Source of the DNA: Gp13-AA77 sp035946735
GTDB taxonomy: Bacteria > Acidobacteriota > Terriglobia > UBA7540
NCBI GenBank assembly: GCA_035946735.1
Contig: DASYYZ010000098.1
Location: 1-64,000 of the forward strand
Reading direction: 5' to 3'
Length of the DNA: 64,000 nucleotides
The position numbers were made by a program, and so were the translations under genes. A model generated the notes under the pieces. That model was given only the letters and a program-made list of their open reading frames with translations, was not told the DNA's origin and did not search any database. Shown piece after piece: positions 1 to 8,663 of this stretch (position 1 is the first letter of the stretch; each line of letters opens with the position of its first letter).

Positions 1-150
1 GGCTATGGGGATCTCCAGCCGACAGGAATCTTGAAGGCCGTTTCCGCCTTGCAGGCTTATAGTGGGGTGATGTTTGCGGTCTTGGTGGTGGGCCGATTTA
101 TATCCACATTGCCGGGTCTCAGAAGCGGAATCCAAGATCAGGAAATCTAG
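1..150 (+). CDS. C-terminal end of a two-TM potassium channel (partial)
   Basis: The window opens inside a gene. Reading frame 1 is open to a TAG at 148-150 and gives 49 residues beginning GYGDLQPT. GYGD is the core of the potassium-channel selectivity filter. It is followed by a hydrophobic stretch (YSGVMFAVLVVGRF) that fits the inner pore helix of a two-transmembrane Ion_trans_2-type channel. The product would be an inner-membrane K+ channel subunit. It ends shortly after the pore helix, so no RCK or cyclic-nucleotide regulatory domain follows. The start and the outer helix lie outside the window, so the call rests on the filter and the helix alone. Confidence 0.6.
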   Translation, partial: GYGDLQPTGILKAVSALQAYSGVMFAVLVVGRFISTLPGLRSGIQDQEI

Positions 151-279
151 CGTTCGCATTCATCGGGTATAGTGATTTGGGTCCAGCGCGTTGCAGTCAC
201 CATTCCCGATAACACATTCGTGCGAACGCAGTCAAGGCAAGACAGAGAAAAAGACAGAGAAAACAGAGAGGAGAATCCC

Positions 280-1086
280 ATGCAAACACTGCAACTTGAT
301 TACCTTACCGCTTACCGCAACCTGAAGCTGACGCGGGATGCCAACGGTGTGCTGGTTGTCGAATTTCACAGCAACGGCGGGCCGTTGACTTTCACGGCGC
401 AAGCTCACACCGAGGTTGTCGATGCCTTTTACCGGATTTCGCAAGATCGAGGGAACAAGATCGTGATCCTGACGGGCGCGGGCGGGGAATTCATTATCGG
501 AGTGGATTGGTCATCTTTCGGCGACGTCGCCGATCCCGGGGTTTGGAGCCAGGTTCACGACGAAGGCGTTCAGGTTCTGGAGAACATTTCCAACATCCGC
601 GTGCCAGTGATCGCGGCTATCGAGGGACGCGCCCATGTGCACTCCGAGTACGCGCTACTTGCCAATGTGATTGTAGCAGCCGAGGGTGCGACCTTCCAGG
701 ATGTGGCGCACTTCGCCGCGGGCGTCGTGCCGGGCGACGGAATCTTTACCGCCTGGAGTTATCGCGCTGGAGCGGGACGAGCGGAGGCCTTCCTCCTCAA
801 CCCACAGCCACTTCCGGCGCGTACCGCATATGAATGGGGAGTGGTCGCCGAAGTTGTGCCGAACGGTAAGGCGCTCAGCCGGGCGCGGGAACTGGCCGAG
901 CTGTACTTAAAGGCTCCGGAAGTGACGCGCCGCGACACACGCGTACATTTCATCCGACCGTTGAAAGAGCGTATTGTCCGAGAAGTCGGCTATGGACTGT
1001 CGCTCGAAGGAGCGTCAGCGGCCGACCTGGTGAAATCAATGCAAGCCAAGAGTGAGCCTGTCACTCGGAAAGGAAAATCCGCATGA
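280..1086 (+). CDS. Crotonase-superfamily hydrolase resembling 6-oxocamphor hydrolase / beta-diketone hydrolase
   Basis: A 268-residue crotonase-fold protein. I chose the ATG at 280 because a GAGAGGAG ribosome-binding site lies just upstream; the frame is open to 172. The CoA-binding outline of an enoyl-CoA hydratase is present, but the second hydratase glutamate is replaced by His. Instead His121, His144 and Asp153 fall in AHVHSEY, DVAHF and PGDG. Their spacing (23 and 9) and almost their numbering match His122/His145/Asp154 of Rhodococcus 6-oxocamphor hydrolase, which cleaves C-C bonds of cyclic beta-diketones by a retro-Claisen reaction. I infer a cytoplasmic beta-diketone hydrolase rather than a fatty-acid hydratase. 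The natural substrate is unknown. The gene stands alone, with a channel gene upstream and debris downstream. Confidence 0.75.
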   Translation: MQTLQLDYLTAYRNLKLTRDANGVLVVEFHSNGGPLTFTAQAHTEVVDAFYRISQDRGNKIVILTGAGGEFIIGVDWSSFGDVADPGVWSQVHDEGVQVLENISNIRVPVIAAIEGRAHVHSEYALLANVIVAAEGATFQDVAHFAAGVVPGDGIFTAWSYRAGAGRAEAFLLNPQPLPARTAYEWGVVAEVVPNGKALSRARELAELYLKAPEVTRRDTRVHFIRPLKERIVREVGYGLSLEGASAADLVKSMQAKSEPVTRKGKSA

Positions 1087-1171
1087 ACAGCATGGCTGGC
1101 TGGCGTAGGATAAAACCCTGCGACGTTGGCATCGACGCGCATCGAGCGAGCGAATCGCAGAGCTTTGCTCT

Positions 1172-1309
1172 GTGCCAACTTGCCGGTTAGTCGCGGTCCG
1201 CATCAGCCGTGATTACCGCGCCGTGGGCGTCCGGAGATCGCCGGATGAGGTCCTCTGGTTCTGGATCGGTGCTCATTCGGAATATGAAAGGCTTCTCGCG
1301 AAACGATAA
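1172..1309 (+). pseudogene. ParE/RelE-like toxin remnant
   Basis: Plus frame ending at TAA 1307-1309 encodes a segment reading VRISRDYRAVGV, then WFWIGAHSEYERLL. This is the C-terminal strand pattern of ParE/RelE-family ribonuclease or gyrase toxins (typically W-S-VR-DYRA-G, then WFWIGSH-DYDRLL). No plausible start or N-terminal helices are visible upstream in frame, and no antitoxin gene is adjacent, so I call it a decayed toxin fragment. The rest of the 1087-1399 gap shows nothing else beyond a short GC hairpin near 1156-1174 that has no U-tract. Confidence 0.5.
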
Positions 1310-1399
1310 GCAAGGCAGCCCGCGATTTGCACGATTTTTGGCTGGATCTGAATCCCGTCTAGCACGAGGGGAAGCGACCGCGATGGCACGGGCCAACAG

Positions 1400-1690
1400 A
1401 TGATCACAGCACACGTCAACGAGATGGGAATCGTCTTGCGATTTGATTCCCTGGCCGACAATCTCTCCCGCGAGGCATGGGAAGCGTTGCTCGATGAATT
1501 GAAGTCTCACTACATTCCGAGCTTCTATCAGAACGGGAAACGGCTGCATGTTGACGTGAGCGCAGAAGGAAAGCTAAGGGCCGTCATATATTTCACGCCT
1601 CAGATGGTAACGATGGACGACGCCATAACCATTTTGAAGAAATGGAACATCAAGGTGTTTGATGTTCGGGAGAATCCTGCGAGGCAATGA
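1400..1690 (+). CDS. Small hypothetical protein, translationally coupled to the next gene
   Basis: A 96-residue ORF that I do not recognise. It is soluble, mixed alpha/beta in character, with no signal peptide or membrane segment. The C-terminal part (VTMDDAITILKKWNIKVFDVREN) resembles a generic beta-alpha-beta unit. Its stop overlaps the start of the following ORF by four bases (ATGA at 1687-1690), the arrangement of a coupled two-gene operon. That is the main reason to believe both are real. The function is unknown; the two products may act together. Confidence 0.5.
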   Translation: MITAHVNEMGIVLRFDSLADNLSREAWEALLDELKSHYIPSFYQNGKRLHVDVSAEGKLRAVIYFTPQMVTMDDAITILKKWNIKVFDVRENPARQ

Positions 1691-2196
1691 AGGACTTCTT
1701 CGAAGCGCTAAAGGATGCTTTCCCGGTTCTGAAGAATCATCCTGTCGCCACGGCCAGACTTCTGGTCGTCCTCTTGGTGCTGGTTGCGGTTTACAGCGCG
1801 AGGGGGTTGCGGAATCGCATCTGTCACCCGCTGTCGTCAAAATTGTTTTTCAGGATTTTCACCACGAGCCGCTGGCTGTACGTGTATCAAGATTCCCAGG
1901 CAGTCAACGATTGGAAATATTACACGTCAGAGTCCACTGGAAACGGTGACACCGGAGATGACATCGTCTGGACATTGGTCAGTTGGCCGAACCTAAAACC
2001 GAAAGACTCGTTTAGATTGTCGGGCGTCGTTGGAATGGTCGAAGCCATCCAGGAAAGCCGAGCTAAGTTGCTTGGTCGTTGGAACATCGTTCACGATCCA
2101 GATCGCCCGCCAATCGGCCCGGTCCCCGCTCGGGGATTGAGAAGCAAGCTCCGTCGTGCCTCCGCCAAAGCACTCCAAGCCCTCGGATCAATCTAG
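1687..2196 (+). CDS. Hypothetical membrane-anchored protein
   Basis: A 169-residue product starting in the ATGA overlap with the preceding ORF. One clear hydrophobic segment lies near residues 23-39 (ARLLVVLLVLVAVYSAR). The remaining ~125 residues form a Trp- and Asp-containing domain, followed by a basic C-terminal tail (RGLRSKLRRASAKAL). The likely topology is a short N-terminal cytosolic stretch, a single helix, and a domain on the other side of the inner membrane. I recognise no family. Coupling to the small soluble protein before it suggests a two-component unit of unknown role. Confidence 0.5.
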   Translation: MKDFFEALKDAFPVLKNHPVATARLLVVLLVLVAVYSARGLRNRICHPLSSKLFFRIFTTSRWLYVYQDSQAVNDWKYYTSESTGNGDTGDDIVWTLVSWPNLKPKDSFRLSGVVGMVEAIQESRAKLLGRWNIVHDPDRPPIGPVPARGLRSKLRRASAKALQALGSI

Positions 2197-2357
2197 CCCA
2201 CGAAGTAGCGCGGATTTGCATTCCGGCCGGGGGGCTGTAACGTTGATCCATTACGCCGGAGCCGTTTGAAGCGGAACATTACTACCGGAGGTGGCATCTG
2301 GCTGTTTCGAAGCGTATCCTAGAGGTTCCCAGAACCGAGCCAACCGTCGGTGAATTC

Positions 2358-2597
2358 ATGAGCGCTCCAGCATCTTCTAAACGTGATCTTGCGCCAAGTG
2401 CTTCAAGTAGTCCGAAAGAGGATGAAGCTGGCCAAGCTTCCAAGGTAGCCCACCTGGAGTCACTCTTGTCCGCCCAAAGGCAAATCCTGGAATTGATCTC
2501 CGATGGCGCTGGACTTACTGAAATCTTGCAAGACTTGTGCGACAGCATCGATGCTCACTCACCCGAGATTATTTCCTCCGTTCTGATGATGGATCCT
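2358..2597 (+). pseudogene. N-terminal fragment of a GAF-domain sensor kinase
   Basis: From the ATG at 2358 the first ~80 codons read like the linker and first helices of a GAF-containing sensor protein: ESLLSAQRQILELISDGA, then LTEILQDLCDSIDAHSP and SSVLMMDP. That is the usual run into a GAF domain (LDALCRLIEEL-P---CSILLLDPDG). After MMDP the frame turns into low-complexity Ser/Arg/Cys sequence while another frame picks up a different protein family. The rest of the GAF domain and any kinase domain are missing, so this is a truncated gene. Confidence 0.5.
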
Positions 2598-2788
2598 TCG
2601 TCATCGTCAAGAAGCTGCTGTTCCACCAGTCCGTCATGCTTCAAAACGGGCCGCTTCTGTTTGGTGCGACCCTGTTCACACTGGCGGGAATTCAGCTCCT
2701 GTGTCTGGGGCTGGTGTCGGAAATCCTCTGGCGCACCTATTACGAATCGCAGAAAAAACCGATCTACACCACACGACAGATTCAAAGC
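2594..2788 (+). pseudogene. C-terminal fragment of a GT2 (DPM1-like) glycosyltransferase
   Basis: In the frame beginning at 2537, residues from position 2594 on read as the C-terminal membrane region of a polyprenyl-phosphate glycosyltransferase of family GT2. There is a hydrophobic hairpin (GATLFTLAGIQLLCLGLVSEI) followed by RTYYESQKKPIYTTRQI, the near-invariant RTYHESQ-KP-Y-IRE tail of these enzymes. The whole catalytic GT-A domain is absent. The fragment is fused out of frame to the GAF-sensor start immediately upstream, so two unrelated broken genes meet near 2595. The frame runs on without homology to 2926. Confidence 0.6.
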
Positions 2789-2958
2789 CACGTGCCGGAG
2801 TTGACCCTCGCTACGCGGCGATCGTCTCACCCGTCACGCCGGACTCGCCGGCCAATGCCTCGGCCGGGGTATCTCGTCGAAGCCCCGAGAGTCGAAGATG
2901 TTACGACCTTGGACGGGGCCGCGTAAAGGCTGCCGAGCGGCACGTAAGGAAACAGGAA

Positions 2959-4718
2959 ATGATCCTCCGCATGCCCACGGATCGAGAAGATTCAACCGTC
3001 TCAGTGGACGCCACCTCGTCGGGTGGGCAGGAGCCTCGCCGTAGGGCAGGCACGGATGCTCGAGGTGAGACCAGCGCCTGGCGCGACAAGATTCTGTTGC
3101 TGGAAGGCGACATGTCCTCGCGGCACGCCCTTGAAGACATCATGATGGAGGCGGGATACGAGGTTACCAGCAGCGGTTCGTGCCACGACGGGTTGCGCCT
3201 CACGCGCGAAGGCAGGCCAGATGTGCTCGTGCTCGACGAAAGGCTGGCCGGGTTCGATTGCGGCGACTTGCTGGCGGCGGGAGTCAGAGCCATTCTTCTG
3301 GTGTCCGGCGCCGCGCCGGAGCGCGTGCGCGCCCTTGACCTCGGAGCCGACGATGTGCTCAGCCGGCCATTCGAGCCTATTGAGCTTCAGGCTCGGGTTC
3401 GCTTGCAACTGCGCTTCAAGAGGGTTGAGGACGAGCTCCGCGACCGGTTGCGAATCGTCGAGCAGAGCCAACCAGTGTCGCGCACGGCCAGGGTTGTTAC
3501 TGAAAAGATCAGTCGTGACGCCGTCTGGCTTACCCGTGGAGTGAAGATCGGACTGGCGCTGTTGGTGGTGCTGGCCGCGCTAGCCTGCATTTACTACCGG
3601 TTTTACCAGCGTGCCTCAAGCGATATTCGGCGCAACTATGCGGACGTGGCCGCCCTAAGTCGCAATCTCGCCAATCAGCAGGAATTGATCGAGCGCGCGC
3701 GTAGGCTCAGCGAGCAGATGAAAACCTCCGGCACCGGCACTTCGACGGCGGCGCAGAAACAGGAACTGGAGTGGCATTCAAGGCAACTGCGCGTGGGTTT
3801 GGCCCAAGCTCAGGCCGACTCGGCCGACGACGTGCGCATTGAACTCGCGCGGACCGAAGCCCGCCTCCAAAGGCTGGAAGACGAGTCTTCGCTGGCCGAA
3901 AACATTATCAAAGACTACGCATCCAGTGTGTGCCTGATCTATGTGGCCGTTGCGTTTCACGATTCCGCCACCGCGCGGCCTCTGCGCTATGCCAGTCATC
4001 CTGAAGGCGAGCCGGCTCAGGATATGGGTGAAAAGCCCCGGCTGACGCTGGAAGGCACAGGCCCCGAATTTCGCATGAGTGTCCTCGGCGCCGGTTTCCT
4101 GGTCGGCAAAGACGGCCGCATCCTGACCAATCACCATGTAGTGGAGCCGTGGTGCCACGATGACGACCTCAATGATTTCGCAAAACTAGGCTTGCAGCCA
4201 GCGGTGGTTGAAATGAGAGCCTATTTCCCCCGGACGCCGCGGGCGTATTCCCTCAGCGTGGTGCACATCTACTCCGAGGCCGATCCCGCGGTGGTGCGTG
4301 GCCAGGTCGACGCTCTGAAGCGGAAGGTTCTGGTCCTGGATGGAAGCGAACCAACGTCGGTGCGGGGCGAGTCTATTGTGCTGATGGGCTACGCGACCGG
4401 CCTCGATGCGGTTCTGGCGCGCCTCGACAATTCCGCACTGCAGAACATCGTCACCGAGAGCGATGGAGACGCTCGAGAGATTCTCGACCGCCTCGCGGAG
4501 AAAAACCTGATCCGCCCTCTGGTCACTCAAGGGCATCTAGGCGACGTGCTGCCCGACCAAATCGTGTATGACGCCCAGACCGCCGCAGGTGGATCCGGCG
4601 GCCCGGTTTTCAATCAGGAAGGTAAAGCGACGGGGTGAACCACGCGGTTATCGAGGGCTTCGGAGGGTCAAATTTCGGCGTTCCGGCCCGGTTCGCCGAG
4701 CCCTTGCTGGCCCGCTAG
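2959..4718 (+). pseudogene. Receiver-TM-coiled-coil-trypsin-like protease fusion, frameshifted at the C-terminus
   Basis: From ATG 2959 the main frame gives 559 residues to TGA 4636-4638. Residues ~44-150 are a response-regulator receiver domain (phospho-acceptor Asp93 in LVLDERL; the usual KPF lysine is Arg136 in SRPF). A transmembrane helix lies near 195-213, then a coiled coil (~220-320), then a trypsin/HtrA-like protease with His393 (TNHHVV), Asp442 (DPAVVR) and Ser546 (GGSGGP). The frame stops 13 residues after the serine. One frame over, from 4635, it continues as VNHAVIEGFGGSNFGVPARF to TAG 4716-4718, the expected end of the protease fold. The break lies in a run of four G at 4632-4635. 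Either a real one-base deletion or a sequence error would explain it. Confidence 0.75.
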
Positions 4719-4798
4719 CGGGAGTACAGCAAGCCCTGTATCCGTGTTGCAGCACGGTAGAGCCACTCTGGCGCGAGACCGAATCTCGAATTGCGGAA

Positions 4799-5272
4799 AT
4801 GCTTCGAACAGTCACAGGTCTGTTCTCAGTAGCATTGTTGGTGACTTGCTCGTGCCCGTATGCCTTCGGAGCACAGCCTGTCGAGTTCAAGTCCGCGGCA
4901 GGTCACATCGAAGTGCTCATTGGCCGACGTCCTTTCACCACCTACTATTTTGACTCCGGCGCGGCGAAACCCTATCTCCATCCCTTGCGCAGCGCCCAGG
5001 GGACCATCGTCACGCGCGGCTTCCCCATGGAAACGAACATTCCGGACGAAGACCACGACGAGCCGCACCAGCGTGCGATGTACTTCGCTCACGGCGACAT
5101 CGATGGCTACGACTTCTGGGGAGAGGCAGAGTTTCCCCGCTGGAGCCGTCACTCTCGAGCGACCTTCGGGGGTACTGTGTTCCGGAAGCTTGACGAAGTG
5201 CGTGGCAGCCCTGACTCCGGGGTCCTGCGGGCTGAATTTGATCCCCTGACAAACGAAGATGATGGAATTTGA
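4799..5272 (+). pseudogene. PmoA-family (DUF6807) secreted protein, truncated
   Basis: The ATG at 4799 opens a signal peptide (LLVTCSCPYAFGA, cleavage probably before QP). About 130 residues of a PmoA-family domain follow: PFTTYYFDSGAAKPYLHPL, GTIVTRGFPMETNIPDE, then HGDIDGYDFWGE, all hallmark blocks of the N-terminal half. These families are common beside sugar oxidoreductases in Acidobacteriota and Planctomycetota. The protein stops at 157 residues, about half the usual length, just after VLRAEFD. The sequence then passes directly into pieces of a Gfo/Idh/MocA gene in other frames, so the 3' half has been lost by rearrangement. Confidence 0.65.
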
Positions 5273-5790
5273 GGTCCGGCATTTGCCATCCGGCAGATCG
5301 AATTCGAAGGCACAGTTCAGCGTGTTTGGCGTCTGCTGATCATCGTCAAACATGAAGTGGCCGCCCACCGCCGAGACGCGATTCGCGAATTTTAGACCAA
5401 GTCCCCCGCGGGCAACATCCATCTGGTGGATGCCCTGATTGCCCAAGTCCCCGTTGCCTGTGTCCCACGGGAGACGAAGACGCGTCCAGCTATGAGACTT
5501 GGCTTGGGCGCGACGCAAAGTCCGGACCGCACGGCCATAGCGGCGGCGATCACTTTGCGAACTTCATCGACTGCGTGAGCAGCCGGAAGAAGGAAGACCT
5601 GAATGCACCTATCGAAGAAGGACACGTCTCAGCCGCGATGGTTCACTTAGCCAACGCGTCATACCGCCTGGGCCGGACGCTCCGCTTTGATCCCGATGCC
5701 GAGCGCGTGATTGACGACGACGAGGCCAATAGCCTCCTGCGCGACGGCGACCACAGGTATCGGGTGCCGTTTGCGGTGCCGGAAGAAGTC
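5256..5790. pseudogene. Gfo/Idh/MocA-family oxidoreductase, scrambled with an internal inverted segment
   Basis: Three pieces of one gene family sit side by side in changed order. Plus strand 5256-5282 encodes KMMEFEVRH. Minus strand 5467-5282 encodes the segment that normally precedes it (WDTGNGDLGNQGIHQMDVAR, GGHFMFDDDQQTPNTLNC, FDLPDGK). Plus strand ~5488-5790 encodes the C-terminal part (SYETWLGR, GGDHFANFIDCV, DLNAPIEEGHVSAA, LANASYRLGRTL, VPEEV). In intact relatives the order is DTGNGD, DGK, MMEFEVRH, YETWLG. The junction at 5282 is exact. The N-terminal NAD-binding domain is missing, and the frame runs on after PEEV without a stop. The gene is dead. Confidence 0.7.
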
Positions 5791-5984
5791 CGATTCGATC
5801 TCCACGAGCGTCGATGGCCGAGCGCACCGCACGTCGGCGCAAGATTTGATCGGTGCGCACTGCCGGAGGGCATCATCGGACTCCCCGGAGTGAAATCGAT
5901 CGTTTGGCTTTCCTCGGGGAGATCCGCACGATTCCGAGGAAGCGGATAACGCGCCCCTTTGGGACTGCGAAGGGTTTGGAACAC

Positions 5985-6180
5985 TTCATTAGCGGCCGAA
6001 ATCAGTTGATCGGACGCGTGAAATTGAGATCGTCGGATTGCTGGCCAGGGTTGTGCTCGACTTGACGGTCAGACTCTCACTTCCATCATCACCGGCGACG
6101 CCTGTCGCGACCTCGGCTTGAAGAAAGGCCGGCCGGCAGCAGCTCTGATCAAGGCAACCGAGGTCATGATCATCGCGCCG
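5985..6180 (+). pseudogene. Molbindin (TOBE/Mop domain) pseudogene
   Basis: Across two plus frames the sequence spells a complete ~68-residue Mop domain: ISGRNQLIGRV, then EIVGLLARVVLDL, then GQTLTSIITGDACRDLGLKK and GRPAAALIKATEVMII. The frame shifts once near 6025 and again near 6067, and no start codon is seen. Intact molbindins bind molybdate or tungstate in the cytoplasm. This copy is broken and lies ~50 bp from an intact molbindin on the opposite strand. The two copies differ enough that they are not a recent duplication. Confidence 0.6.
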
Positions 6181-6230
6181 CATTCGCGGCGTCGTAGCGC
6201 ACCTACTGTATCACCATTTCCGACCGAGTC

Positions 6231-6437
6231 CTACGGTTTGGCAACCAGGACTTCCGTGGCCTTTATCACAGCGGTCACCGAATCGCCCTTCTTGAGGTTT
6301 AAATCGTCAGCGCTCCGGCGCGTAATCACGGACTCGATGACGTTTTCACCGACTTGGATCGTGACATGGGCCATCACCGTTCCCAGTACAATCTCGGTAA
6401 TCTCACCCTTCAACTGGTTCCGTGCACTAACTGCCAT
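6231..6437 (-). CDS. Molbindin, TOBE (Mop) domain molybdate-binding protein
   Basis: A 68-residue intact single Mop domain. I set the start at 6437 because GGAGG lies just upstream and MAVSARNQLKG is the canonical beginning of the family; a longer frame to 6593 adds only non-homologous residues. The motifs SARNQLKG, IESVITRRSADDLNLKKGD and AVIKATEVLV cover the full family length. Such proteins oligomerise and store or buffer molybdate/tungstate oxyanions in the cytoplasm. The porin and secreted pterin-binding-like genes downstream on the other strand make a molybdenum-related neighbourhood plausible. Confidence 0.85.
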   Translation of the reverse strand: MAVSARNQLKGEITEIVLGTVMAHVTIQVGENVIESVITRRSADDLNLKKGDSVTAVIKATEVLVAKP

Positions 6438-6615
6438 AAACCCTCCTTCACATTCGAGCAAGCCACCGAGAGCAAAACAGTATGACGCCTTCGCCCTCGT
6501 CAGCCAAGATTTATGAACGGTTGCCGCCTGCGGGAACGATTGTCTCGCCACGGGGTGTAAGTCAGTCCGATTACGCGCCAGCCGTCGGCCCACACTCCCA
6601 CCGTATCGTTGTTGA

Positions 6616-6644
6616 TCGACATACCGGCTCGAATCGTCTATATT
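6616..6644 (+). promoter_or_regulatory. Sigma70-type promoter upstream of the porin gene
   Basis: TCGACA at 6616-6621 and TATATT at 6639-6644, separated by 17 bp, each match the -35/-10 consensus at five of six positions. The expected start of transcription is near 6651. That leaves ~58 nt of leader before the ATG at 6709 and argues against the TTG at 6652 as the start codon. Confidence 0.55.
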
Positions 6645-6708
6645 TAGTTTCTTGAACGCGTTGATCTGTTACTTCGGGCACCGCTTCCTTCGCGGTGCAC
6701 CATCCCCG

Positions 6709-8637
6709 ATGGAGGTTAATGGCTTGCTTGGCCGAGACAGCACGGAAGACTCACTTATTGCTCAAGTGGATCTGATATCCGGCACTTTCGTGGAGCCGAC
6801 TGGTCCACCGCTTTTCGTCACTCCAAGGGTGGCGCGGTGGGGCAAGCTCATCGCTCCACTCGTCGCTCTCGTTTTCTCATATGCTCCGTATTCGCTCGCC
6901 CAGACCACAGCAACTCTGTCGGGAACCGTCACGGACCCCTCCGGATCGGCGATCGAAGGTGCTGCGGTGAGCGCGAAGAACGTCAACACAGGTGCAACGC
7001 GCACGATCGCAACTGACGGCGGGGGGCACTATCAGGCGTCTGGCCTGCCTCCGGGTCGCTTCAAGATTCGAGCGGCAAAACAAGGGTTCGCCGATGAAGC
7101 GCGCACGCGAATTACCTTGGCGGCTGGCCAGGATGCCACGGTCGACATTAAGCTGCAGGTAGGCACCCACGACGCCAAGACGCAGCTGAGCACCCCCGAT
7201 CCCTGCGCGAGCGGCCACGAGTTCCTCACGACGGACTGCACGCTGACCTGGCACGGCATCACGCTGTATGGTGCGTATGACGTCGGCGTCGGCTGGGTCA
7301 GCCACGGCTTGCCGGAAAACGGCTATAACTTCGAAGGCGAATCTCTGATCAACCGGAACGGCTACGAACATCGATTCCTGATGGCGCCGAACAACCTCCA
7401 GCAGACGGGTCTGGGCGTCAGGGGCAAGGAAGAGTTCGCGCGTGGCTGGTCCATTGTGTTCAACGCTTCCAGTGGCATCAATCCGCAGTCCGGCCTGCTC
7501 GCCAACGCGTCAGCCACCATGTTCATCAACAACGGCCTTCCCAGAAGCGGCTATTCGGAAGCCATCGACGGCTCGCGCGCAGGCCAACCGTTCAATGATG
7601 AATACTATCTCGGGATATCGTCCGACCAGCTTGGCACGCTGACCTTCGGCCGTCAACGTGCTCTCGGTACCGATGTGATGCTGCTTTACGATCCGGCCGG
7701 CGGGAGCTATGCCTTTTCCTACATCGGATATAACGGCACGATGGCCGGCGGCGGCGACACCGAGGACGCTCGTTGGGACGACGCCTTGAAGTATCGCCTC
7801 ACCTATGGCCCGGTCCATTTCGGCGCGATGTATAAGTTCGCGGATGGTACTGGCGGGTGTTATTCGGCCCCGGCATCCTGGACCGCCGCCACCTGTCAGC
7901 CGGAATCGGCGCATAACAACGCGTATGGACTTGATTTTGGCGGAGAGTACCGCAGGTTCTTTGCCGACGTCGTCTACCAACATTACAATCAGGCGATCAG
8001 CGTGTTGAACCCCCTGCTGGGGCCGCAGAGTCCGACGGCGCCCTATCAGTCGACCACGAACAGCATCAACACAAACCCGGTCACTGGGGACAATCTGATC
8101 GGAACCACAAACACTGTATATGGCATCGTCACCGACAACAACGCCGTCATGGCCGCTGCCCGATATACGTGGAATCCGCTGAAGATTTTTGCCGGCTTCG
8201 AATGGATCTACCAGACGAATCCGACCGATCCGTTGGGCGTCGGCGCCTCGGACCAGGGCGGTTATGTGATGAGCGGCGTCGAAGACAACAATCTTGATTC
8301 CCCCAAGATCGTGCAGATCTGGTGGACCGGCGCGAAATACGCTGTCGACAGCAAGACCGACGTCACTTCGGCCTGGTATCATCAGCAGCAGAACGACTTT
8401 CGGCGCCCGTCGACCTGCTCTCCCGAAGCTGGTTTCCGGGCTTCCTGCGCAGGCGACCTCAACGAGGTGTCCCTCTATACGGATCACCACTTCACCAAGC
8501 GGTTCGACGGTTTTGCCGGAATTGCCTATTCCTGGGTGAGCGGCGGTCTGGCCATCGCCATTCCTCATGGGCCCGGAGTCCCCTATAGATACGACAGCAA
8601 TCTTGCACCGACAATCGGTGGTCGTTTCACCTTCTGA
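6709..8637 (+). CDS. Outer-membrane porin with an N-terminal carboxypeptidase-regulatory-like domain
   Basis: About 642 residues from ATG 6709; the start is uncertain because no ribosome-binding site is evident, and GTG 6829 directly before the hydrophobic signal is an alternative. The signal-like segment ends SYAPYSLAQ. A carboxypeptidase-regulatory-like Ig domain follows (TATLSGTVTDPSGSAIEGA to TVDIKLQVG). Then comes a long Gram-negative porin barrel beginning ITLYGAYDVGVGW, with GVRGKEEFARGW, YYLGISSDQLGTLTFGRQ and a terminal GGRFTF ending in the Phe that directs barrel assembly. The regulatory-like domain is typical of acidobacterial TonB-dependent receptors, so finding it on a 16-strand-type porin is unusual. 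It probably forms a passive channel. Neighbours suggest oxyanion uptake, which is inference. Confidence 0.75.
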   Translation: MEVNGLLGRDSTEDSLIAQVDLISGTFVEPTGPPLFVTPRVARWGKLIAPLVALVFSYAPYSLAQTTATLSGTVTDPSGSAIEGAAVSAKNVNTGATRTIATDGGGHYQASGLPPGRFKIRAAKQGFADEARTRITLAAGQDATVDIKLQVGTHDAKTQLSTPDPCASGHEFLTTDCTLTWHGITLYGAYDVGVGWVSHGLPENGYNFEGESLINRNGYEHRFLMAPNNLQQTGLGVRGKEEFARGWSIVFNASSGINPQSGLLANASATMFINNGLPRSGYSEAIDGSRAGQPFNDEYYLGISSDQLGTLTFGRQRALGTDVMLLYDPAGGSYAFSYIGYNGTMAGGGDTEDARWDDALKYRLTYGPVHFGAMYKFADGTGGCYSAPASWTAATCQPESAHNNAYGLDFGGEYRRFFADVVYQHYNQAISVLNPLLGPQSPTAPYQSTTNSINTNPVTGDNLIGTTNTVYGIVTDNNAVMAAARYTWNPLKIFAGFEWIYQTNPTDPLGVGASDQGGYVMSGVEDNNLDSPKIVQIWWTGAKYAVDSKTDVTSAWYHQQQNDFRRPSTCSPEAGFRASCAGDLNEVSLYTDHHFTKRFDGFAGIAYSWVSGGLAIAIPHGPGVPYRYDSNLAPTIGGRFTF

Positions 8638-8663
8638 TCGTTTCCGCTCACCAGGAGGAGTCA

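Noticed and set aside
7510..8568. 352-codon minus ORF
   Set aside because: Antisense to the porin barrel; no domain or ribosome-binding site.
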